From Oscillospiraceae bacterium (GTDB taxonomy: Bacteria > Bacillota > Clostridia > Oscillospirales > Ruminococcaceae), in NCBI GenBank assembly GCA_017536625.1, contig JAFXGY010000014.1:1-55251 (forward strand): a stretch of 55,251 bases of DNA. The letters run 5' to 3'. A program made the translations under genes and the position numbers. Positions 50,162-55,251 of this stretch are shown here, piece after piece. Within the stretch, counting starts at the first letter, position 1. Every line of letters begins with the position of its first letter. Under the pieces are notes generated by a model. The model was not told the DNA's origin, ran no database searches, and saw only the letters and a list, made by a program, of their open reading frames with translations.

Positions 50162-50258
50162 AGCTCCCTTGTGTAAAGAAGATTCCCCTACCAGGGGAAA
50201 TGTCGTCGAAGACGACAAAAGGGTAGCTAAGCTGTCACCGAAGGTGACTGAGGGATTG
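50162..50258. repeat. Nested repeat copy in MFS operon leader
   Basis: AGCTCCCTTGTGTAAAG and AGCTGTCACCGAAGGTGACT followed by GAGGGATT look like the two parts of one repeat half, separated by an insert of about 50 bp (AGATTCCCCTACCAGGGGAA, TGTCGTCGAAGACGACA, AAAGGGTAGCT) that itself has the two-hairpin form of a second repeat half. Confidence 0.5.
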
Positions 50259-50325
50259 TAATTCCATTAAGTTTTTTCGAAAAAATAATATCCATTTTGG
50301 GAAAATTAATTGCTTTTATAAAAAA

Positions 50326-50354
50326 ATTATACTCTTTTTCTATGGTAAAGTAAA
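50326..50354 (-). promoter_or_regulatory. Promoter of MFS/small-protein operon
   Basis: On the minus strand TTTACT (50349-50354), 17 bp, TATAAT (50326-50331). The leader of more than 200 bp includes the nested repeat at 50162-50258. I see no other gene in 50102-50406. Confidence 0.5.
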
Positions 50355-50406
50355 TGCAATATATGTTAAGATATTCTTAAGATTGCGGCGGAAGGAGGAT
50401 TTTTCT

Positions 50407-51306
50407 GTGATATACCGTTCGCTCAATACCGAACTTCGGGAAAAATTCGGTGAAAAAGTATATAAGCTCGCCCTCGAAGGCGGTTTTTCCTGCCCGAACA
50501 GGGACGGCACCCTCGGTAAAAAAGGCTGCATCTTCTGCCTTGGCGGTTCCGGGGATTTTGCCGAAAAACCCTGTGACTGCGTTTTTGAGCAAATCGAAAA
50601 GGCAAAAGCAAAAGTTGCCCACAAAAACCCTTCCGGAAAATATATTGCATATTTTCAAAGCTACACCAATACCTATGGCCCTTTGGAAAAGCTTGAAAAG
50701 CTTTTTTCCGAAGCCATAAGCCACCCGGATATCTGTTCCCTTTCCATCGGAACAAGGCCGGATTGCCTTCCGGATGAGGTTATCGAACTTCTTTCAAGGC
50801 TCAACAAAACAAAGCCGGTCTGGGTGGAACTTGGGCTTCAGACCATCCACCCGAAAACCGCGGAATATATCCGCCGGGGATATCCTCTTTCTGTTTTTGA
50901 TTCCGCCGTAAAACGGCTGAAAGCCGCCGGAATTTATGTTATAGTTCACATGATAATCGGTCTTCCCGGCGAAAGCCCGGAAATGATTGCCGAAACGGCG
51001 GAATATATCGGGAAAAGCGGTGCCGACGGAATCAAGCTCCAGCTTCTTCATGTTCTCCGCGGAACCGACCTTGCGGCGGATTATGAAAAAGGGCTTTTCA
51101 AAACCCTTGAACCGGACGAATATATAAAAATCCTCGAAGAATGCATCCGGCGCATTCCGCCAGAAATGACCGTTCACCGCCTTACCGGCGACGGCAGCAA
51201 AAAACACCTTATTGCGCCGCTTTGGTCAGCGGATAAAAAAAGAGTGCTTAACGCGGTGAACGCCGCCTTCACGAAAGATAACCTTATTCAGGGGGAACGT
51301 TTATGA
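50407..51306 (+). CDS. Radical SAM protein, TIGR01212/YtqA family
   Basis: 299 residues. The iron-sulfur cysteines lie in GGFSCPNRDGTLGKKGCIFC (CxxxxxxxxxxCxxC-type spacing with CIFC), followed by LGGSGDFAEKPCDCV. Further segments are YIAYFQSYTNTYGPLEKL, SIGTRPDCLPDEVI, WVELGLQTIHPKTAEYIRRGY and HMIIGLPGES, all standard for this family of unknown reaction (homologues have been linked to tRNA modification). I start at GTG 50407, 8 bases after GGAGG, rather than at the upstream TTG, which precedes the ribosome binding site. It overlaps sfsA by 4 bp. Confidence 0.5.
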   Translation: MIYRSLNTELREKFGEKVYKLALEGGFSCPNRDGTLGKKGCIFCLGGSGDFAEKPCDCVFEQIEKAKAKVAHKNPSGKYIAYFQSYTNTYGPLEKLEKLFSEAISHPDICSLSIGTRPDCLPDEVIELLSRLNKTKPVWVELGLQTIHPKTAEYIRRGYPLSVFDSAVKRLKAAGIYVIVHMIIGLPGESPEMIAETAEYIGKSGADGIKLQLLHVLRGTDLAADYEKGLFKTLEPDEYIKILEECIRRIPPEMTVHRLTGDGSKKHLIAPLWSADKKRVLNAVNAAFTKDNLIQGERL

Positions 51307-51986
51307 AATATGAAAACGTGATTTCCGGGCGTTTTCTCAGCCGTCCGAACCGCTTTATCGCCCATGTTGAAATCGAAGGCAAAGAAGAAATCTGTCACGT
51401 TATGAACACCGGCAGAATGAAGGAACTTCTTCTTCCCGGGGCGGAAGTCTTTCTTTGCGAAGGAAAGAACCCGAACCGCAAAACAAAATTTGACCTCATC
51501 GGCGTTCGCCGCTTTGACGGAGAAATCATCAATATAGATTCCATCGCCCCGAACAAGGTTGCGGGGGAATATATCAAAACGCTTTTTCCCAATGCAAAAA
51601 CCGTTAAACCCGAAACTTTTTTCGAAAAAAGCCGCTTTGATTTTTACATAGAGGATAATTCCGATAAAATATTCCTTGAAGTAAAGGGGGTTACCCTTGA
51701 TATTGAGGGTGAAGCGCGCTTTCCGGATGCGCCCACCGAGCGCGGCGCAAAACATCTTTATGAACTTATTGAAGCAAAAAAGAAAGGTTTTCGCGCCTGC
51801 GTTCTTTTTGTAATTGCCATGAAGGGCTGTTCTTCCTTTGCGGCAAATTCCGCCACCGACCCGAAATTTGCAAAAGCGCTTTTTGAAGCGCATAAAAACG
51901 GCGTTGAAGTTTTTGCGGTGGACTGCAAAGTTTTTGCAGACGAAATTTTTGCTGATAAACCGATTCCTGTGCGTTTTTCGGAATAA
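51303..51986 (+). CDS. sfsA: DNA/RNA nuclease SfsA
   Basis: 227 residues of the SfsA family: RFLSRPNRFIAHVEIEGKEEICHVMNTGRMKELLLPGAEVFL at the N-terminus (OB-like nucleic acid-binding domain), then FDFYIEDNSDKIFLEVKGVTLDIEGEARFPDAPTERGAKHL, which holds the PD-(D/E)xK-type acidic and Lys residues. First named for sugar fermentation stimulation in E. coli and later shown to have nuclease activity. Coupled to the radical SAM gene (ATGA). Confidence 0.5.
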   Translation: MKYENVISGRFLSRPNRFIAHVEIEGKEEICHVMNTGRMKELLLPGAEVFLCEGKNPNRKTKFDLIGVRRFDGEIINIDSIAPNKVAGEYIKTLFPNAKTVKPETFFEKSRFDFYIEDNSDKIFLEVKGVTLDIEGEARFPDAPTERGAKHLYELIEAKKKGFRACVLFVIAMKGCSSFAANSATDPKFAKALFEAHKNGVEVFAVDCKVFADEIFADKPIPVRFSE

Positions 51987-51991
51987 AATTC

Positions 51992-52019
51992 TTGCATTTG
52001 AATAAAAAAAGTGTATAAT
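51992..52019 (+). promoter_or_regulatory. Promoter of tRNA-Leu
   Basis: TTGCAT (51992-51997), 16 bp, TATAAT (52014-52019), 13 bp before the mature tRNA 5' end. Confidence 0.5.
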
Positions 52020-52032
52020 ATTATAGTAATAT

Positions 52033-52120
52033 GCCGGTGTGATGGAATTGGCAGACGTGACGGACTCAAAATCCGTTGGGCTAATCACCCGTGCGGGTTC
52101 GACCCCCGCCACCGGCACCA
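52033..52120 (+). tRNA. tRNA-Leu (anticodon CAA)
   Basis: 88 bases including an encoded CCA. Acceptor arms GCCGGTG and CACCGGC pair, the anticodon stem ACGGA/TCCGT encloses loop CTCAAAA with anticodon CAA at 52067-52069, the long variable arm (GGGCTAATCACCC) is typical of class II tRNA-Leu, and the T arm GCGGGTTCGACCCCCGC is standard. Decodes TTG. It has its own promoter and terminator, so it is a single-gene unit. Confidence 0.5.
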
Positions 52121-52155
52121 AAAAAATACCGTCCCTCTTGGGACGGTATTTTTTA
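52121..52155 (+). terminator. Terminator of tRNA-Leu
   Basis: AAAAAATACCGTCCC TCTT GGGACGGTATTTTTT, a perfect 15-bp stem directly after the CCA end. Confidence 0.5.
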
Positions 52156-52187
52156 TGTTCGGGAAATTCAGCCGGAAAGTTTAAAAA

Positions 52188-52214
52188 GAAAAGCACCCTT
52201 GCGGGTGCTTTTTA
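52188..52214 (-). terminator. Terminator of lysine ABC operon
   Basis: AAAGCACCC TTGC GGGTGCTTT with T-rich flank on the minus strand (CTTTTCTTTTT), directly after the ATPase stop codon. Confidence 0.5.
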
Positions 52215-52215
52215 A

Positions 52216-52953
52216 TCAGCTGATAAATCTTGCAAGGAATTCCTTCGTTTCTTCCTTTTTGGGGCTTCCGAATATATCTTCCGGGGTGCCTTCTTCACAG
52301 ATGACGCCGTCCTTCATGAAAACGACCCTGCTGGAAACGTCCCTTGCAAAGGCCATTTCGTGGGTTACCACTATCATGGTAAGTCCTTCATCCGCAAGCT
52401 GGCGCATAACAGCAAGAACCTCGCCGACCATCTGAGGGTCGAGTGCTGAAGTGGGTTCATCAAAAAGAAGAACCTCCGGTTCCATCGCAAGAGCCCTTGC
52501 AATTGCAACACGCTGCTTCTGTCCGCCGGAAAGCTGCTTCGGCTTTGCGTTGATATAGGGGAGCATTCCTACTTTTTCGAGGAAATATTTTGCTTTTTCT
52601 TCCGCTTCGGCCTTGTTTTTGCCAAGAACTTTTATCTGACCGACCATGCAGTTCTGAAGAACGGTCATGTTATTGAAAAGATTGAAGCTCTGGAAGACCA
52701 TTCCGACTTTTGCGCGGTAAGCGGGAACGGAAAAACCCTTTGCGTCAATATCTTCCCCGTGGAAAAGGATTTTTCCGCCGGAAGGGGTTTCGAGCACGTT
52801 TATGCAGCGCAGAAGGGTGGATTTTCCGGAACCGGAAACGCCGATTATGGTGGTTACGTCGCCTTTTTTTACAGAAAAATCAATATCGGAAAGAACTTTG
52901 TGGCTTCCGAAATTCTTTTCAAGATGCTGAATTTCAATGATATTTTCGCTCAT
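52216..52953 (-). CDS. Lysine/polar amino acid ABC transporter ATPase
   Basis: 245 residues, polar amino acid uptake family ATPase. Walker [30 protein letters not shown], signature [15 protein letters not shown], Walker [18 protein letters not shown]-loop [12 protein letters not shown]. Last gene of a three-gene operon behind a lysine riboswitch, so it most likely powers lysine uptake. It overlaps the permease gene by 4 bp. Compared with the plus-strand system at 42730 it is a distinct paralogue. Confidence 0.5.
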   Translation of the reverse strand: MSENIIEIQHLEKNFGSHKVLSDIDFSVKKGDVTTIIGVSGSGKSTLLRCINVLETPSGGKILFHGEDIDAKGFSVPAYRAKVGMVFQSFNLFNNMTVLQNCMVGQIKVLGKNKAEAEEKAKYFLEKVGMLPYINAKPKQLSGGQKQRVAIARALAMEPEVLLFDEPTSALDPQMVGEVLAVMRQLADEGLTMIVVTHEMAFARDVSSRVVFMKDGVICEEGTPEDIFGSPKKEETKEFLARFIS

Positions 52954-53747
52954 CTGAAGTCCTCCAAAGTTTTTTCTTTTGCGTGATAGGTGTACATTCC
53001 GCTGGTATGTGCAAGGGTATCGGTGGTTGCAAGGTCATAGTTATCGTCGCCGTCGAGCTTTTTCTCAAGAAGTCTGAGAAGGAAGGAAGCGGTTACGGTC
53101 ATAACAAGATAGATAACCATTACGATGCTTGCGGATTCGAAGAAGCGATAAAGTGCGCCGGCGGCACTTTTGTGCTGGAAGAAAAGATCCGCAAATCCAA
53201 TTACGGAAAGAACGGAAGTATCCTTGATATTGATAATGAAGTTGTTTCCGATCTGGGGAATGATGTTGCGGAAAGCCTGGGGAATAATTACGTTCAGCAT
53301 GGTCTGAACATGGTTCATGCCTATGGCTTTTGCGCCTTCGGTCTGGCCCGGATCGATTGAAAGAATACCGCCGCGGACTGTTTCGGCCATATATGCGCCG
53401 GTATTGATGGAAACGATGAGAAGCGCTGCAAAATAGATATCCATCTTGTAATCAAAAATCATGATTACGCCGTAATAGATGAAAACGGACTGGACAATCA
53501 TCGGGGTGCCGCGGAAAAGTTCCACATATCCTTTGAGAAGAAGGTTCACAATGGTAAGAATAATTCTTTTCCAAAGTGGGTCTTTCTTTTCAATCGGAAT
53601 GGTCTGGACTATGCCGACACCGAAACCGATTATGCAGCCGACCGCCGTGCCGATGAATGAAACGATGAGAGTGTTGAGCGCGCCATCAAGAAATGCGGAA
53701 CCGTATCCGTTCCATACCTTGATAACGCCTTCGATAAATTCAGCCAA
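52950..53747 (-). CDS. Lysine/polar amino acid ABC permease
   Basis: 265 residues, HEQRo-type permease with about five membrane segments. Signatures are [21 protein letters not shown] and the EAA loop [32 protein letters not shown]. There is only one permease gene, so it should form a homodimer, unlike the two-permease system at 44456-45840. The C-terminal tail is longer than usual (about 35 residues after the last segment). A hairpin (53809-53833) precedes it and probably reduces its expression relative to the binding protein. Confidence 0.5.
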   Translation of the reverse strand: MAEFIEGVIKVWNGYGSAFLDGALNTLIVSFIGTAVGCIIGFGVGIVQTIPIEKKDPLWKRIILTIVNLLLKGYVELFRGTPMIVQSVFIYYGVIMIFDYKMDIYFAALLIVSINTGAYMAETVRGGILSIDPGQTEGAKAIGMNHVQTMLNVIIPQAFRNIIPQIGNNFIINIKDTSVLSVIGFADLFFQHKSAAGALYRFFESASIVMVIYLVMTVTASFLLRLLEKKLDGDDNYDLATTDTLAHTSGMYTYHAKEKTLEDFR

Positions 53748-53808
53748 GGTTATTCTCCTTTTTTATATATTGGCTTCCTTTGTCAGTGAAGCCTTTTTTA
53801 CATTACAA

Positions 53809-53833
53809 ACCGCCCGGCAATTAACCGGGCGGT
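53809..53833. terminator. Intercistronic hairpin after lysine-binding protein gene
   Basis: ACCGCCCGG CAATTAA CCGGGCGGT, a 9-bp GC-rich stem. On the minus strand it is followed only by TTTGTAATG, so it should be a leaky terminator or mRNA stabiliser between binding-protein and permease genes. Confidence 0.5.
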
Positions 53834-53852
53834 GTTTTTTTAATTTTGCGGA

Positions 53853-54680
53853 TTATTCGCTGAGGGGCTGTACTGCAATAGCATCAGCCATCATTGCTTC
53901 GTAATCTTCAACAGTAAGGGTTGCAAGAACAGCGTTTACTGCATCAAGAAGTTCGGTGTTGCCCTTCTGGATGGAGATACCGAGGTTAATTTCTTCTTCG
54001 GAAACTTCAAATTCGCCATCGGTGCCGGTGAAATCGAGAAGAGTCATATCATCATAAACTGCAACTGCAGCCATTGCGGTGGGCATATCGGTTACAACAA
54101 GGTCAACTGCGCCGGAATCAAGTGCAACAAGCATTGCGGGTGCGGTTTCCTGTGCGTTCTGGATATCTGCATCCGGAATCTGAGGAAGGCAGATATCATA
54201 CCAGATGGTGCCGAGCTGGGAAGTGCAGACAGCGCCTGCAAGATCTGCAACAGAAGCAGCGTTTGCGTATGCGGAATCATTTTTGGTAAGGGTTACGATG
54301 GAAGCATAGAAATAAGGGTCGGAAAAATCGACCATTTCAAGTCTTTCGGAAGTGATGGACTGGCCGGCGATAACCATATCAACGTCACCGGACATAACTG
54401 CCGGAACAAGTGCGTCCCAGTCGAGCTTTACGATTTCGAGTTCTTTGCCCATGGATTCGGCAATAAGTTTTGCCATCATTACGTCATAGCCGTAAGCATA
54501 GTTATTGGTTCCTGCGATCGGAACAGCGCCGTTGGAATCGTCAGCCTGGCTCCAGTTATAGGGAGCGTATGCACATTCCATTGCAACGCGAAGTACGTTG
54601 CTGTTTTCTTCTGCGCCGCAGCCTGCGAAGCCAAGGCACATTGCCATTGCGATTACGATTGCGATAATTCTTCTTGTCAT
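53853..54680 (-). CDS. Lysine/polar amino acid-binding lipoprotein
   Basis: 275 residues, SBP_bac_3 type. Signal MTRRIIAIVIAMAMCLGFAGC with a lipobox Cys21. Segments: LRVAMECAYAPYNWSQ, YAYGYDVMMAKLIAESMGKELEIVKLDWDALVPAVMSGDVDMVIAGQSITSERLEMVDFSDPYF and DLVVTDMPTAMAAV. The ligand-site Arg of SER-type loops (ITSERL) is kept. The riboswitch upstream points to lysine as substrate. First gene of the operon. Confidence 0.5.
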   Translation of the reverse strand: MTRRIIAIVIAMAMCLGFAGCGAEENSNVLRVAMECAYAPYNWSQADDSNGAVPIAGTNNYAYGYDVMMAKLIAESMGKELEIVKLDWDALVPAVMSGDVDMVIAGQSITSERLEMVDFSDPYFYASIVTLTKNDSAYANAASVADLAGAVCTSQLGTIWYDICLPQIPDADIQNAQETAPAMLVALDSGAVDLVVTDMPTAMAAVAVYDDMTLLDFTGTDGEFEVSEEEINLGISIQKGNTELLDAVNAVLATLTVEDYEAMMADAIAVQPLSE

Positions 54681-54733
54681 TTTGATTTCCTTCTTTCCTA
54701 AGAATTCATTTTTTTGCGGCTTTTTTTGAAAAT

Positions 54734-54770
54734 AAAAAAGCCATGAATACTTTCGGATGAAGATTCATGG
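54734..54770 (-). terminator. Riboswitch-controlled terminator
   Basis: On the minus strand CCATGAAT ... ATTCATGG followed by CTTTTTTATTTT. It is the expression platform of the lysine riboswitch: lysine binding should favour it and stop transcription before the binding-protein gene. Confidence 0.5.
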
Positions 54771-54824
54771 TACATTCTTACAAAAATGCTTCACAGGCAA
54801 AAACCATGCCTGCTTAAAACCAAT

Positions 54825-54995
54825 GATAGCTCTCCACCGAAGTGACAGTCCAAAGGATATTTTCCTCTGGCCCAGCAGACGGAAAACGGCATTTTTCCGA
54901 AAGCTTCGGCGAAAGTTCCTTTCCTGCAAAACCGGGAAGCCTGCCCTTAGAATGTCTTGCGTTACTGATAACTTTCGCGCCTCTACCATTGTTTT
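54825..54995 (-). ncRNA. Lysine riboswitch (L box)
   Basis: On the minus strand the conserved blocks appear in order: GGTAGAGGCGCGAAAGTTATC, AGTAACGCAAGACATTC, AAGGGCAGGC, AGGAAAGGAACTTTCGCCGAAGC, GCTGGGCCAG, GACTGTCACTTCGGTGGAGAGCTATC. These match the lysine riboswitch aptamer, including the AGAGG ... GCCGAAG ... GCTGGG ... GACTGTCAC ... GGTGGAGAGCTATC core around the ligand pocket. It controls the amino acid ABC operon at 52216-54680 by terminator choice, giving direct support for lysine as the transported ligand. Confidence 0.5.
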
Positions 54996-55054
54996 TGGCA
55001 AAGCCAGAAACAATATGTATTCTGTTTTCATAGTTTTTTAAAACTATGTGAAAC

Positions 55055-55083
55055 AGTATAGCAAAGTAAAGCGATAAAGTCAA
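55055..55083 (-). promoter_or_regulatory. Promoter of lysine ABC operon
   Basis: On the minus strand TTGACT (55078-55083), 17 bp, TATACT (55055-55060), about 60 bp before the riboswitch core. A short hairpin (ATAGTTTT/AAAACTAT) lies between. Confidence 0.5.
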
Positions 55084-55131
55084 CAGGTTTTTTGAAAAAA
55101 TTTTTCGGTGAATTATTGTTTATCCTATTAA

Positions 55132-55251
55132 GCCTCCCTTGTGTAAAGGGAGGTGGCACGGCAAAGCCGTGACGGAGGGATTGTCTATACATCATGATTT
55201 GATAGGATTACAATCCCCCAGTCATCTTCGATGACAGCCCCCTTTGCACAA
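55132..55251. repeat. Inverted repeat pair at window edge
   Basis: Left half 55132-55182 (GCCTCCCTTGTGTAAAGGGAGG, inner hairpin CACGGC AAA GCCGTG, GGAGGGATT), a spacer of about 28 bp, then an inverted right half from 55211 (CAATCCCCCAGTCATC ... GCCCCCTTTGCACAA) cut by the window end. Confidence 0.5.

Noticed and set aside
53809-53845. Strong plus-strand terminator (hairpin followed by T-run)
   Set aside because: No plus-strand gene lies to its left; it is better explained as an intercistronic hairpin of the minus-strand lysine transporter operon.
54765-55031. Minus-strand open frame of 88 codons at the right edge
   Set aside because: It coincides with the lysine riboswitch aptamer and its terminator; structure explains the sequence better than coding.
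1-55251. CRISPR array
   Set aside because: The repeats seen are dispersed, palindromic and irregularly spaced. There is no direct-repeat array with uniform spacers and no cas gene.
1-55251. Classical insertion sequence or prophage
   Set aside because: No transposase, integrase, terminase or phage structural motif was found; only the DUF559 cassette is a candidate mobile unit.

Overview
The window looks like part of a chromosome from a Gram-positive, low-to-moderate GC Firmicute of the class Clostridia, probably a gut Oscillospirales/Ruminococcaceae-type bacterium. This is inferred from tepA-ylzJ-ftsK and yhbY-nadD-yqeK-rsfS gene order, a murT/gatD pair, a T-box in front of leuS, a lysine riboswitch, BlaI-type regulation, many lipoproteins and the dense CCTCCC...GGGAGG intergenic repeats common in such genomes. 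No taxonomic marker was compared with a database.

Layout, left to right. 1-4448: end-truncated secreted phosphodiester-glycosidase protein with C-terminal wall-binding-type repeats. 4524-11362: minus-strand exopolysaccharide cluster (initiating sugar transferase, epimerase, GT2, two GT4, TupA-like ATP-grasp, O-antigen-ligase-type polymerase). 11648-17424: oppABCDF-type peptide transporter with its own promoter. 17921-24551: murT plus a GatD that lacks its catalytic Cys and His, Xaa-Pro peptidase, yqeG, rpsU (too short for simple ORF calling), an M56/M23x2 sensor-peptidase fusion and its BlaI repressor with two operators. 24703-28932: M29 aminopeptidase and leuS under a Leu T-box. 29063-37790: housekeeping genes rsfS, yqeK, nadD, yhbY, ftsY, ftsK, uppP, ylzJ and tepA, interrupted by a repeat-bounded DUF559 endonuclease gene. 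38018-42550: orphan kinase-fold gene, Sel1 repeat protein, DUF4430 lipoprotein, rsmA. 42730-45840: plus-strand polar amino acid ABC transporter. 46074-47462: orphan EutP-like GTPase and an RluA-type pseudouridine synthase. 47649-50101: operon of an MFS transporter followed by six small membrane proteins, most of them unrecognised. 50407-52120: radical SAM protein, sfsA, tRNA-Leu(CAA). 52216-55083: lysine-riboswitch-controlled amino acid ABC transporter.

Two things stand out. First, one repeat family occurs at least a dozen times. Copies often come as inverted pairs around a short spacer, and one inverted pair exactly brackets a DUF559 endonuclease ORF, supplying its ribosome binding site at one end and its last 12 codons and stop at the other. 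This suggests an autonomous/non-autonomous mobile element family, a hypothesis that needs comparative data. Second, the small-membrane-protein operon at 47649-50101 has no function I can name.
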